Notes: generated by a model from the letters alone, not told the origin. Shown: positions 42,857 to 54,960, counted from the stretch's first letter. The stretch: 64,000 nt of DNA from Norana najaformis (GCA_964023275.1 OZ029920.1:2829956-2893955); one strand, 5' to 3'. Translations and numbers: made by a program.

Positions 42857-45800
42857 ATGACGGGTATTGGAAAGAGTAGAACGGTCAACGCTTTCTGTTG
42901 TATTTTGGCTCTCTTGTTGATGAGAGGATGTTCGGCTCAATCGGTAGAGGAGTCTGAAGAAGTAGAAGATGAAAGAGTAGAGCGCATCGTCAATTTATTG
43001 TCTGATATCAACTCGACGGTTGCGTCGCTCGTGGGTCCACCAAAAATCGCAGGTGAGTACTTATTATCTATTTGTTTGGCTCTGCGTGTGTGCGGGAGAT
43101 CGTCGGCGGCGATTTACTATTTATAGAAGCACTGTTTGCTTCCTGATGAATTTTCAGTTCTTAAATAACTCTGACATCACTTGGGTAAAACGGGCAACGC
43201 TTTTGCGAGATACTTGAAAGCGCATTGTGGGGTGGACTTACATATCCACGTCATACATACATGCATAAATACATACATAAATGCATACTAATATACATGC
43301 ATACACACTTACTTGCATACATGCATGATATGGTGAGCGGGACACTACATGGTTGGCAGTAAGGTAGTTGTACACAGCGAACGAGTAGGAAGCCTGCGGT
43401 AGGAGGCCTATGGTTTTAATACCGTGGCTTCAGATACTCGAATCTTGGTCCTAACACTGCATCCGTTGTTCTTCTATATCTATTGTAGGAATCTCCCAAA
43501 CTCAGCATTTGCCTTTCCTTCGCATATACTTACTTCCAGGTCTCTGTTATTTAGCTACCGAGAAATCAAATTCTAATACCTATTTGCAATCCTATTTATC
43601 ATCCATGGTTACAACTTGTAACTCTGTTAAAGGCCGATCCTTTCTTCGGTCAGCATCTTCTGGAAAGTATGTTGTTCCTCGCACACGTCTTGTCTTTGGC
43701 CGGCGTTCATTCACAGATGCTGGTCCCACCATCTGGAACTCTCTACCTCCTTATGTTCGTGACCCTCCTACTGAGGTTGTCTTTCGCTCTAACCTTAAAA
43801 CTCATTTCTTCCAGTCGGCTTATGGTTCTTAATACTTCGCATATCCCGGCTTCAAGTGCAATTCTTAACTTCGTAAGGAGGTCATTAACAAATTTTAGTT
43901 GTATTGTATTGTATACAAGGACCTGCAATTCTCTGGTCACCTGATGTATTTACACGACGGAACGGTGTAACAGAGAACTCAATTAACACTCATCACTCCA
44001 ATTTATAAATACAAGCCATCTGCAATTCCTCTCTTTCCTTTCTACTGGGATCTTTACGATTCAGGGTTAAGGGGCTAATGGGGAATACCAAAACTGAAAA
44101 TGGAAAGTTATAAAGGTGTCTTGCCGTTGGCATCTGTTGTCTGTGGAACTTTACCTTTACAGGTGCAGGAGAGTAGACATGTTGAACAAAGGAGAATGGC
44201 ATCTCCCATGGAAGCAGCGATCACTTCCACCTGCTTCCTCTTCTTCTCTGGATTCATTTCTAAATTATTTTTAAGGCGGTACACAAAGTCCAACTCTCCT
44301 AAAATGAAAACGAGGAGAGATTAATCAAGAATGACAATTAGTGGAGAGTGGTAGTTTTGTAAAGTGACGATTAGTAAAAACTAGTGGATTATGCTTTGTA
44401 TTTGAAGGGAATTGTCTACTGTATGCCACTATAGCTTTTCGGCTTTGTCGCTTTGAGTGCATATGATCAGTTGCATCTATAAGCCCATCGATAAGCCTGT
44501 AGGTCTCACTAAAAGGCAACTGGGGAGTGGCTTCGATACTATGTTGTTCTTGTCTTACACCCAAGCGTATGCTTTGGACTATGTTCACAGATAATTGCAC
44601 AGTGGAATTCGCTTCTTATGGGCTCGATGATCCGACTCGATATGGCTACATAAGGACAAATAGAGGCAGTTCAGAGGAGATCCTTATACCACAAAACGTG
44701 TATAGATATCGTGGAGTCACGCTGGTAGAACTGGATGCATCAACATGCAGGACGAGAAACCGACAGCATTTTGATACTTTCGGGGTCGCAGAAGACAGCA
44801 TCCAGATGGTGGAGACTATGGAATCGGCCGCAATGGGTACAGTAGGATTGTGTTGCGACTGTTTGCTAAAAGTTCTCGATGATCTAATGTATTCTAAGGA
44901 CCTCTATGGCGCAGTTATCATAATATTGCACAAGACATCAATCGAAGTGGAGACTGAATTTGACTACTAGTGGACGAGCATCAACGGAGGAGTTTGTGCT
45001 TGGACGAAAGTCTATAAAATTTAAAGTTTATATGCTGTTGACCCCTAGCTTTTGTCGCATATGCAAAGAATTGTCGTTGCATTCGTTTCAAAACGATATG
45101 ATCACCACTCTGTTGACTCGTCGTAAGTAACTCGCGTTGCTCGAAGACCCAAACGCCCCGATATAAATACGATTGCATCCGTCCGGTATCACTGTTGATT
45201 ATTATCGACGACGGGATAATAGGTTGATTTTAGCGTTCATTGAAGCTACCGATCATATAACTCTGATGGAATTCAAGCCGGAGTCTCTAGAGATTTGTTT
45301 AAACGTCTTGCAGTTTGACCGACTCCAGTTAACTGTAGTTAGTCTGTAACCTGTTACGGGTATTACTCAAGCCATCAGAATGCTGTCCGATACAGCAGCC
45401 GAACCGCGAGTCTCGTTTTGGTTCTCCCAAATTCAAACACTTTTCACTGTCTCACTGCTGTTCATGGCGATGTAGGCAATCCAGTACCTGTTCCCCATAC
45501 CTAATTTATACTTCCCACGATGGTGGTAATACGTAGAGGCACGTTAGCTGATTGGTTAGAGTGCTCGGCTTGTAACGCGGATAGCACGGGTTCAAGCCTT
45601 TCCTTAAACGACTACTGTGAAGGGACCTTGAGCAAGTCCTTCATTCACAATTGCTCAGCGCCCTCGCCGATGCTTAGCCATGTAAACTGCATACTAATCA
45701 AGCCACTGTAGTAACTAAGGATAGTAAATTTGATTTCTGAGGAGCTTCGTTACAAATGCCATAACATCACTTCACCGTCCTCAACTGTAGCCTGCACATA

Positions 45801-46039
45801 GTTTTATTCTTCCAGGTACAATCATCGTTGGAGTAACTGCTGATTCGGCTGAGGACAGAGGAGATTTCCGTAATACTGCTGGACCGATTTTTACCAAGTA
45901 TAACATGAATCTAACTGAACTATCTAGTAGGGATAAATTTGCCTTCATAATGCAGAAAGGATACCCGAAGAAGACGGTATTCCAAAGAAAACCAAGATAT
46001 CAGGAGAGCATCCGGATGAAAGTTCAACTCCATGGTTAG
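42857..46039 (+). CDS. secreted FAM3/ILEI-domain protein, three exons
   Basis: Exons 42857-43052, 44591-44836 and 45816-46039 join in phase 1 at both junctions (donors GCAG|GTGAGT and ATGG|GTACAG; acceptors TTCACAG and TTCTTCCAG) to give 221 residues, close to the 224-235 of vertebrate FAM3 proteins. Residues 1-27 look like a signal peptide (hydrophobic FCCILALLLM, then CSAQ); an acidic linker follows. The ILEI/PANDER-type domain reads NCTVEFASYG, YRGVTLVELDAST, RNRQHFDTFG, MGTIIVGVTADSAED and FAFIMQKGYPKK. FAM3/ILEI proteins are secreted cytokine-like or lectin-like factors; the precise role here is unknown. The stop comes three codons after a possible donor (CATG|GTTAGT), so a further exon is possible but not needed. 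Intron 1 holds a LINE end, intron 2 a SINE. Confidence 0.85.
43600..43925 (+). mobile_element. L2/CR1-like LINE 3' end in intron 1
   Basis: Frame encodes SASSGKYVVPRTRLVFGRRS, DAGPTIWNSLPPYVRDPP and SNLKTHFFQSAYGS before a stop at 43832; the tail is TTGTATTGTATTGTAT. Same tail type as the copy at 63245. The C-terminal frame is intact. Confidence 0.85.
44155..44298 (-). CDS. candidate internal exon, unknown protein, antisense in FAM3-like intron 1
   Basis: Minus strand acceptor TCATTTTAG|GAGAG and donor TGTAAAG|GTAAAG bracket 144 bp that are open throughout, reading ELDFVYRLKNNLEMNPEKK, VEVIAASMGDA and CSTCLLSCTC. The exon is phase 1 at both ends. I recognise no domain. It could join the candidate exon at 49970-50070 (ends phase 1), which would make an antisense gene overlapping the FAM3-like gene. 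No start, stop or further exon is established. Confidence 0.35.
45537..45720 (+). mobile_element. tRNA-Thr-like SINE in intron 2
   Basis: Head GTTAGCTGATTGGTTAGAGT (A box) and GGGTTCAAGCC (B box) with an anticodon-loop-like CTTGTAACG (TGT, as in tRNA-Thr); the anticodon arm is imperfect. The body CTTGAGCAAGTCCTTCATTC and ACAATTGCTCAGCGCC is shared with 41935 and 15765. Not a functional tRNA: the acceptor stem does not pair. Confidence 0.8.
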
Positions 46040-46348
46040 TCCTGCCATTATATTATGTGTATGGGTCAATATGTTCGTCGTTAATATGGCACACAATTGC
46101 CTTGTTGATCAGCATACTGGGCATTTCTTCATAACCATGTTGATACAGTATGCAATGGTACAGATGTGACTTTCAAACATCTGCTCCACTTAATACATTT
46201 AATTGCTTACAAATTATTGTACATTTTATGTAATCATGAAATTGATAGTCCATCTTTTAAAAAGGGTTGTATAAATACCCGATTGCATCGACGACGGCTT
46301 GGCGCTTTGGTTAGAACGCTGGCAAGCACGGAAAAGCTGAAGGCTTGG

Positions 46349-47215
46349 TTACGCTTTTGTAATTGTAATCGTAAACTCAGACTTCTACAAAACCCAAGAA
46401 GACTAAGTGGCTGGGATCAGCTTATTCATATTCGCTGAGTCAAAACAAAATCGATAGGCCGGTAAGGTCATAATCGGTTCCAGGTCGAGATCCAAGAGTC
46501 AGGCAGGCAGACAGTCACAAGGCTACCGTGGATGGTGTTTGGAATTGGAGTGGAAACAGAGATAAGGGGAAGAGGAAGAATCAGGATAAGATTTGTGGCA
46601 GAGGAATTTTTTAGTTTTGAGTGAAAGACTGCGTAGGGATTGCAAGGGATGAAGTGTTTGTGAGTTCGTATGGTGGGCCAAGTATTTGTCGTTTTATGGC
46701 GGGGATAAATTCCAGAGGACTGGGATAGATGTGACCATGGAATTATTTTCAAAGTTCAAAGTTTAAGGATGAGGTGGTGACGGAAGAGCGAAGAAGTGTT
46801 AGGGCAGTGAAGGAGTAGGCTGAACAGAGCGGCTGAAATGCAAATAACTGACGAAGATAGGAAGGTTGGGAGGAATGAAGTATGTTTTAGGCAAGTGATA
46901 TGACTTTGCATTCTATTTGTTCAGGTACTTAAACCCAGTGAAGTGAATTGAGAACAGGAATGATGTGATGTTGTTTGGAAATTATGGTGACAGAACGAGC
47001 AAGAGCATTCTGGATAGCTTGAGTGCGGTTATTTTGGTAGTGTATATATTCAGAGAATGTGAATTGAAGCAGTCTACCTTACTATGGGTGTGGCGACTGT
47101 AGATGAAGCTTTATGGTCAAACATAGGGCGAATTCTGATAAGGTCACAGGTATTCATGGAGGACCAGCTGGAGTGATGAGTAATATGACCAGTGTGTGAC
47201 CTTTACTTTTAAAAT
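46349..47215 (-). mobile_element. L2-like LINE 3' end (GATTAC tail)
   Basis: Longest but most decayed copy. Tail GATTACAATTACAAAA, UTR matches 42307 and 34317 (TTTTGACTCAGCG, GGATCTCGACCTGG), and coding traces homologous to 34867-35020 reach about 47215. Confidence 0.75.
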
Positions 47216-48078
47216 TTACATAACAAAATTTTTACCCGAGTGCTATTAGTGCTACATCTTTACCAAAATACTGCAGTCTATATCGTAATTTTTAAAAAAT
47301 TACCGGAAGAACAAATTGAAGCTTTTATGACAGTATCAATAATTTGTGAAATTTCCATACCGTGAAATATTCCATTCCCGTGAAATACTGTACATATCTA
47401 GTCGATTAAATTGAATTATGGAAACATGGTTTATTTTTAAGGTTCATCTGTGTCTGAAGTGAACTTCAAACGACTGTTCTGAAAAAACGCTTCTGGTCGT
47501 CATATCTTCTGCACCAAACTGATTGCAAAACAGTTATATGTCGGAGCTTAAGTCTCACCATTTAAAAGCGACATACATTGATTCCTTGTGCATTACGAAA
47601 ACAGCTTTACAAAGATTTCAGATTAGCTTAGATTTTCTTCAGCAATCGCGTTTACAGCCATTTATAACATTAACATGCATGCTTTTAAGCAACAAATATT
47701 TTTTAACCAAGACAAACAATGTAGACATTTTAAATTAGAAACTATGCTTCGCTTTTCGCTATATTAGGTGGCTAATCATTAATATTCCTTAATTATTTTT
47801 GAAAATCTTTTATTTACGCTGTATAATGTCAGTATGTTCTTTCTTTCTACGATTCCGCAGTATAATAATAACAATAGTGTGTGTGTCTATATATACGAGT
47901 CTGTTGTATAATAGAGTCTTGTCAGAGTAAACCGCGGTAGGCGGGGCCTATGGCAGCCAATAGCGTTCACTCTTCTACGGTAATATAACCTGTCACAGTA
48001 AGTTAATCAAACTGAAACGCGAATGCTATAAATGAAATTACTTGACCAGTTCACTCGTTGTTCTTAACCCAATCATGT
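47216..48078. other. AT-rich intergenic, no gene
   Basis: No domain-bearing ORF. TTATTTTTAAG|GTTCATCTG at 47441 could be a short terminal exon of the FAM3-like gene (phase fits, GSSVSEVNFKRLF then stop), but this is speculative. Confidence 0.35.
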
Positions 48079-48079
48079 G

Positions 48080-48147
48080 CATAAAGGCGGAGGGCGACGT
48101 CAACGGCCTTTGATGCCCTAAGCTGTTGTTAAACTGAGGAGCTACTA
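48080..48147 (-). repeat. A-type module, 3' half
   Basis: ATAAAGGCGGAGGGCGACGT ... GTTGTTAAACTGAGGAGC; one of very few modular copies in the gene island. Confidence 0.75.
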
Positions 48148-48312
48148 ACTGCCCAATTAACTCTGCCACTACGTTTTTTTCAGGTGATGAAAGTCCGTAT
48201 TCACAAGCTCGAAAAAAGAGGTCGACGCTAATGATATTCGTTAGGATACAAAGTTGTTAAAGATTAATTACACGCATCTCACTTGTTACTTTCTGTTATT
48301 GTTGTCATTGTT

Positions 48313-48415
48313 AAGAATGGTCAACATCTTATGGCATGAAAGGCCGTTGACGTCGCCCTATTCATTTATCCAGGCTTCCTACTGACACTACCCGACAAAC
48401 GCAGTGGCCGCGTTT
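48313..48415 (+). repeat. A-type module
   Basis: Inverted relative to 48080 and diverged (CTTCCTACTGACACTACCCG); followed by a weak box TTTAAGGGTGTCTTAGC at 48423. Confidence 0.7.
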
Positions 48416-48479
48416 TAAAAACAATTTAAGGGTGTCTTAGCATAAGCGAATATTAATAGCAACATTATGTAGAAACATC

Positions 48480-49130
48480 GTACAGACGGGTGCGTACATC
48501 GTACAAACACACAAACGTATCTCTAGACTACTGAGATATGTATGTGTGTGCATTCGACGAGATTTAACTGAAATAATAATGGCTTGTATTAGTTTGTGGA
48601 AGAAGTGATGGATTTCTTTGACGTAAACTACAGGAATATCAGTTTAAATTGCCAATCTTTGCCATGCAACAACCCTGAATATGTGCATGACCAGAGACCA
48701 CCACGTGGAGGTGTTGGCAAGAAGGTCTTCGCGGCTCATTCGCTTTCAACTGTGACAACTGTCTTTTTGAATTTTAGTAAGTTTTACTGCTATTGCCCTT
48801 GTTCGAAGAAAACGAAGCAGCTACAGGTACATAGAATATCAGAAGTATGACCCCGATGTAGACAGACACATCGACAAGCAGATGACAAGACATATGCAAA
48901 GATCAAGACAACGAAACAAATGAGAAGCAGAGGCTATTGAGAGATATCGAGAGAGATACATGTAAGAGATACAAGGACTCACAAAAAGACAAAGACACAG
49001 GCAGAAGCACAATGATACTTAAACGCAGGCAACGTGGAAAAAGATCCTGATAAGGACATACATGGACAACACAAGCCAGACTAAGGTACAAAAGTGGCAG
49101 AGAAACCTAGAGAGACACAGGTGAATAAAA
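48480..49130. other. no gene firmly supported
   Basis: A plus frame at 48596-48850 is open for 84 codons, with a short AG-bounded stretch (VMDFFDVNYRNISLNCQS), but no domain or splice partner was found. Confidence 0.3.
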
Positions 49131-49194
49131 ACTGTGCACAGTCAGAAACAGTTTCATAAGGTTTTGTTAAAAGTGTGATTGCTGACTGAAATGA

Positions 49195-49750
49195 CAAAGC
49201 CATCAATCAAGGAGTTTGATCTCCAGCATCAAGTGTGAAATTGGGAATGGTGTGAAAAATCGATTGTTACAACTTAAGTGAGGTATACAAATAGAGACAC
49301 AGCGAAAGCAACACACAAACACACAAACACACAAACACAGTGACAGGCAGATAGATACAGAAAGAGGAAATTGAACGAGACACGACAAGTAAGAAACCCT
49401 CCCCACATCCCATCCCAAGTGAAAAATTCGGAAAAAATGAGCCACCCAAATGAATATGTTAGGTATCGGAGAAGTGACGCATTTGGTCATCACTTCTCAG
49501 CTTCAATAAAAAATACGGATAAAAAACAAAAAAATTATCATTTCCTAAGTTAAAAAATAACACAATTAGACTGTGCTGAATCCTGAAATTGCACAAAACA
49601 ATTATGCAGTGAACATTTCTGAAGTTAAAAAACAACTCAAACAAGCAGTGCTGAATCCTGAAATGACAAAGACAGAGAATCATCAATCGAGGAATTTGTT
49701 CTCGTGCATCAGGGGTGAAACTGGGAAAGGAGTTAGAAATCAATGACGGA
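49195..49750. repeat. local tandem duplications
   Basis: CATCAATCAAGGAGTTTG...GTGTGAAATTGGGAA (49201) recurs as CATCAATCGAGGAATTTG...GGTGAAACTGGGAA (49682); AAGTTAAAAAATAACAC..GTGCTGAATCCTGAAAT (49547) recurs at about 49620. Confidence 0.7.
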
Positions 49751-49969
49751 GAAACAACCTGCATGACACTGAAAAGCTCTCAGCGACAGTAACAACCGAA
49801 CCTCTCATGTCAGATCGTCTGTCCAAATCAGTTACTAACATGTCTGCAGGATGACGCCAATTGCCGTCAGATGGCCGGAAAGTGTTATAAATGTAGAGCA
49901 AGAGAACAGCTAGAACTGTAATATTATTAACCCAGCAGAAAGTGTTACTGTGTCTGTCGCAGTCCTTAC

Positions 49970-50070
49970 CTTTATTAATGCGCAGACACTGCTTGACAAA
50001 GGCAGACCGCGTTGCTGCTCCAACTGTTACGAAATGCATGGGATCCCTCACGTCAATCAGTCTGCAAACC
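49970..50070 (-). CDS. candidate internal exon, unknown protein
   Basis: Minus strand acceptor TTGTTCTTTAG|GG and donor AATAAAG|GTAAGG bound 101 bp read as VCRLIDVRDPMHFVTVG, AATRSAFVKQCLRINK. It starts phase 2 and ends phase 1. The acceptor sits at the edge of the inverted-repeat arm of the (TA)n palindrome. No family recognised. Confidence 0.35.
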
Positions 50071-50078
50071 CTAAAGAA

Positions 50079-50292
<214 letters not shown>

Positions 50293-50299
50293 AGTATAT

Positions 50300-50715
50300 A
50301 GAGTGGTGCACCATAGGAACTAAGACTTCGATGGATTGAGTCTGAGACGGTTGGAAGCCATCCACTCCGAAATGCGTTCATTAGACAGCAGCACTCTGTT
50401 TCAACTCCGCTGTTTGCGATGGCTCACAGAAGAAGTAGAGTTGTGTATCGTCCGGATAGAAGTGGTGGAGGAGACCATGGGCTTGTATAATATTCTCCAC
50501 GTCAGTTGTGTATAGCACGAAGAAGAGGGGCCCGAGGACTGATCTCTGTGGGACGCCACAGGTGACCATTCTAGGTGGTGTTGCCTCCTCAGCGATGTGA
50601 ACAGATTGAGCGCGGCCTCTGGTATAGGGTTCAAGCCAACTGAGCACTTCATCCTTGATTCCGAACGTGCGCGACAGTCGCTCGAGCACGATGTCATGGT
50701 CGAAATGTCGAATAG
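50300..50715 (-). mobile_element. LINE reverse transcriptase fragment
   Basis: Minus strand reads FDHDIVLERLSRTFGIKDEV, VPQRSVLGPLFFVLYTTDV, YPDDTQLYF and, in a shifted frame, EWMASNRLRLNPSKS then a stop. YPDDTQ replaces the usual YADD motif; with the frameshift this marks a dead copy. It lies just downstream of the TRIM-Kelch stop. Confidence 0.9.
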
Positions 50716-50792
50716 AGGAGGGATGAGGATAGGATAAATAAATATAAAAATCACATAATAATATTTAAGAAAGAAACACTATTCTTTTTACA

Positions 50793-53294
50793 CTATGGGA
50801 TAAAGCAAGACAATTTTTCGTAGGCATGTATCAGGGATGGTTTAGGCAGTTTTGCATGAATCTTCCACTCAGTAGATTTATTCTCGATGATATTTTGAAT
50901 TGAAACATAACGTACGTCGTCTCTACATTTCCATTTCTTTTGGCCACGCATTACCTTTTCGTTGATTCCTCCTCCGATGACAAAGAGTCGTTCATTCTCA
51001 AGAACCAAACCAAAGTGTAAAACTTCGGCCTTGAACTGTTGTCTTTCTTGCCAAGTCTCCGTCTCAAAGTTAAATACAAAAGAAGTAAGACGTCCAATTA
51101 AAATGGCTGATGTCTCCCAAAGTACACCTCGCATCAAGGAGTAAGGGCGTGGCATTGGTTTCGAAAGGAGAGTGCAAATGTTCAGTTTAGTGTCGTACAC
51201 TTGAACTTGTTTCATTGCATAGTAATCTTTATCGCAACCACCGAAAACGTAGAGCGAAGTCTTGAATGGAACACAGTTCCCTGAATTCTGAACGCAGCGA
51301 AGCAGCTTTCCAACTCTTGAGCATTTGTTTTTGACTGCATTGTAGGCTTCCACGCTGTCTAGAACTCTTCCATCGTCATCCACATATCCTCCACATACGT
51401 AAAATACTTCATCGATAAACGCCGTGCTGTGTCTACGTCGACCTTGAACTAAAGAAGCGCATTTCATCCAACCGGAAGCCAAGTTGTACTCCCAGATTTC
51501 ATCGTAATTGTCTCCTATTCCTGTAACGTACATCGTGTTACAGTAAACGGCGGCCGATGCTTCAATCTTCGTTGTACTCGGTATTTGTTGTTGAGTTGAA
51601 ATTTCATTCGGACGACGCAGATTTATTTGGATGATGTCGTTTGTTATGGTCGCACCATCGCTTGATCCCAAGACAAATCCATGGTTCTCAATCCGTGTAG
51701 TGGTTTCTGTTTTAGCAGATGAAACAGAAATATTGAAAATTGATGGTTAAACTGATAATAATATTCATTTATCTTCACTATTTATTGTAACTGACCATTT
51801 AGCCGAGCATTTATTCATTTGCTCACTTCTTATGAACATTTGTCATGGAACAATTATATCTAATGTTATGTAATCGAATGCAACGTAATAATAAATTATA
51901 GTCTAATGCAATCACTGAATCTAGGGTTATGTATTTTAAAACCACAAATCATTCGAAACAGAACCAGCCGTACATTTCGAGGTCTCTCAGTCCAGAACAC
52001 ATGCCACACAGAAGATAAGCAATCGGCGAGAAAAATAAGAGCTTTCATCCCAAACCTAAGCGATATAAAAAAGTTGGAGTCGAAAGAGAGAACGTGACCT
52101 CTTTGCAAGTTCTCTGTCCACTGTGCTAAAAAAACAAGCCATCCACCACAGAATGTTACCTTAAGCAATTTTGAAAAAATTACCTTTGATTTGTCCCACG
52201 ATATTCCTGTTGGACTTCTCTAAAACTTCTCGTATATCTGTTGTTTGGAAAGAAACTTCGAATGATCGACGTGGACGACCAATGAATTCCACGTGATCTT
52301 TCTCCAACTCGGCTGCTCTCACTGACAATTTGTCAACACAGCTGCAGATGTCGCTGGCCGATCCTTTCGATCTTAATTCTGTGCAGTATGTCTCGAAACT
52401 TTTTAAAATAACGTGAATCCGTTCAATTTCTTCCTTTTCGTTTTCACAGTCCTTTACTTGCTTCTGTTTTATCAGAGACAATTCATCCAGCAGGAACTTT
52501 GTGTGGTCTTCTATCATTTCTTTAAGCTCCAGATTTCTTTTTCGAATTTTACTTTCTGTTTCTGCTAATTGTAAAAGGATATTTTCCTTTATCTGTTCCA
52601 CGCTTTTCCCCTTTTTTAATACCTCATTTGCATAGTTTGCAATTTTTAATGCATTTGCTAGAATTGTTTGTCTGAATTGCTCCCCGATTTTAGTCACATC
52701 TTTGCATTTATGTGATGCATGATTTTCAACGAAACACGCCACGCATAAGATTTTCTTGCAGTCTGCGCAATAGAAGTCCAACGGCTTTTGATTATGATCA
52801 GTGCAATTTCCTGTTCGTAGCATTTTTCTGATGTCTTCTTCAGTTTCACTTCCAATTGTCGCAATATGATGATCTTTGCTCAATTTCTGCAATTTATGAG
52901 CTTTTGCACAAATATCGCAAAAAATGTCTCTGCATTCAAAGCAGCGCATTGTAGCAGTTCTTATCTTTTCGTCGCCCTCATAAAGATTTTTACATATATC
53001 ACAAGGAACGACTGACGTGCCACTTAGTTGCAAATTAGTCGTGACTTCCATGAGATGTTGCATGAAGAAGTTTTTCTGGATTCCATCGAGGCCATTTGCG
53101 GGAATAACAAATACTTTCCTGCACAAAGGACAAGGCATATTACCTCGCGGTTTCTTCTTTGCTGTGTGGGCTGTTTCTTTGAGACAATGGAGACAGAACG
53201 TATGAATGCAGGGCAGCATTCTAGGATCAGTAAATGATTGGAAACATATACAACATTCCGTCAGTTTCTGGAGTTGATATCCCGCTTCACTCAT
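50793..53294 (-). CDS. TRIM-type RING/B-box/coiled-coil/Kelch protein, two exons
   Basis: Exon A 53294-52184 and exon B 51706-50793 join at a phase-1 intron (ATCAAAG|GTAATT ... GCTAAAACAG|AAACC), giving 674 residues. Residues 14-58 form a C3HC4 RING (C14, C17, C29, H31, C34, C37, C55, C58). A B-box-like zinc block spans about 98-143 and a B-box 2 about 164-197. A long charged coiled coil runs from about 205 to 345. Exon B gives about five Kelch-type blades (e.g. DEVFYVCGGYVDDDGRVLDS, TSLYVFGGCDKDYYAMKQVQ). TRIM proteins are usually RING E3 ubiquitin ligases that dimerise by the coiled coil and bind substrates by the C-terminal domain. A Kelch tail in that position is uncommon. ATG 53294 is chosen because an acceptor (TGTTTTGCAG) lies 21 bp upstream, implying a 5' UTR intron. 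Confidence 0.93.
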
Positions 53295-53912
53295 GTTCAG
53301 TGATTTAATTGTTGCCTGCAAAACAGAGTTTACTTTTCAACTTGGATTATTTTTGAACCACCAATTAAGTAGCCCTTTTGCTAATAGTTTAATTTTAACA
53401 AAATTACACAAATTGAAATTTAAAAGTGAATTTCATCTGACGAATCTGCTTGCCAATTCCAGCAAATGATTAGAAAAGTAGGTTACATGCATATATTATA
53501 TCGACGAATCGTCCTGCGCCACTTGATCTTAAATAATTTTACATCATTGGAAATCAACGGGTTAATTTTCCACTGCTTAATTTTTACTTTCGGTTTCAAA
53601 TTCTAAGAGCTGCTCTGGTCGAATAAATTTATCTTTGGCATTTTCTAAAATAAATTCACATCAAAAGCATTAATTTCAGAATTTTCTCTAACACCGAAAA
53701 ATTCAAAGCTAATTTGTACTCGTTCCTTGTTCTTTTTTTGTGCCTGTCATCAAAGTCTATGTGATGAGACAGCTTTTCGATCGGCGTAAGATTACTGCTA
53801 CAAAATACTTTGTATAATAAACTCCAACAATCACAGTACATCGTACGGATTTAAGAAATTAACAAATTAAGCGACAGTTAGAACCTAAGCAAAACAATAA
53901 AAAAATTCTTAC

Positions 53913-54000
53913 TTTGTGCTTTCTTTTCGCCAGTTTTTCTTTCAAAAATACTCAGCTAAATAAGGTCAAAAAGTGTGAGTGCAAATGACAGCAAAGTCCA
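53913..54000 (-). other. possible 5' UTR exon of the TRIM-Kelch gene
   Basis: Minus strand GAAAGCACAAA|GTAAGAAT is a strong donor 600 bp upstream of the acceptor that precedes the start codon. The 5' boundary is not defined; the end given is arbitrary. Confidence 0.35.
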
Positions 54001-54860
54001 TTTATCTGTAACCGTTTGGTTGCTATGCCTGTTTTAGACTGGTTTCCTGTGCACCCTAAACGAATGACTGAGTGGCATAGGCAGAAACCTCTTACTAACT
54101 TAGCTCAGTTATACTAGGGATAACAGGATCTGTGGCACAGTTCATGTCCTAAAAAACTGATTATTTGCAATTTTCATATTACTGTTTGTTCATGCTGTCG
54201 TAACCAATGACTTTAAAGACAAATGTTGATTTGCTCAGTGTTCCCTATTCCGCTTCATTCATTTATTGACTCACTTTATTGAACACTTTACAGAAGAGGT
54301 GCTGAAATGCTGGTAAGCAGTAACACCCTGTCGTTTATTCTCACGTTTGCTGGTTGTCTATGCACATACAGTAAAGATGTAAGATGGGTGTATGCCTGGA
54401 CATTGGATTAAAATGGGCCGAAAAACTGATTTTCATTTGTTAATTGTTGTCCAGTACAGTTTAATCATATCACGTCTCAATTTAGAGATCTTTTCGTCTC
54501 GCAAGAGGATATTGAACTGCTGGTAAATACAAGAATCAGTTGCTTAAAAAATTCATCATTTATTTCCAAAATGTCGCAAGCCGTTTGGCTTTATACATAC
54601 GAGCATATGTTAGGTATATAAGGAGATTAAATAATCATTGACATAGATATGGTGACAAATTATCGGTGCTTTGTTGAGTGTCACAGATAGCTGTTAGATT
54701 TTATTAACAATTAAGTTTAAACCGGGTTTTGCGTGTTGTACTCAAGGTGTTTCAGGACTAGGTGCGTTGACTATTGTTTGTATAGGCGTGCGATATTGAA
54801 CGCAGAACCCGTGAATTGTAAATTAAAGAGTTGACAGGTGATCGTTGCCTACCGGAATGT
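54000..54860. other. upstream flank of the TRIM-Kelch gene, no gene
   Basis: AT-rich, no repeat of the modular family and no credible ORF. A promoter is expected somewhere here or just downstream but no element can be pointed to. Confidence 0.35.
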
Positions 54861-54864
54861 AATT

Positions 54865-54960
54865 GTTACTGTAATCGCAAATTTATAAAGCGCCTTTTCG
54901 ACTCAAACTCTTGTGAAGTGGTCTCTGTCTGATACCTTATTCCTCAAAGATGCCTTAGAC
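54865..54960 (-). mobile_element. L2-like LINE tail fragment
   Basis: ACTGTAATCGCAAATTTATAAAGCGCC is the reverse complement of the GATTAC-type 3' end. Confidence 0.45.

Noticed and set aside
43993-44202. Terminal exon for the antisense gene (PLTLNRKDPSRKEREELQ then stop)
   Set aside because: The only acceptor (CCCATTAG) gives the wrong phase for joining to 44155-44298.
45195-45350. Plus-strand open stretch RLILAFIEATDHITLMEF... in FAM3-like intron 2
   Set aside because: No donor site follows it and it would break the phase-matched exon 2 to exon 3 junction.
45537-45605. A functional tRNA-Thr gene
   Set aside because: A and B boxes are good but the acceptor stem does not pair, the anticodon arm is imperfect, and the 3' body matches other SINE copies.
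51896-52168. 90-codon minus frame between the two TRIM-Kelch exons
   Set aside because: Lies in the intron; the splice sites on either side join exons in phase without it.
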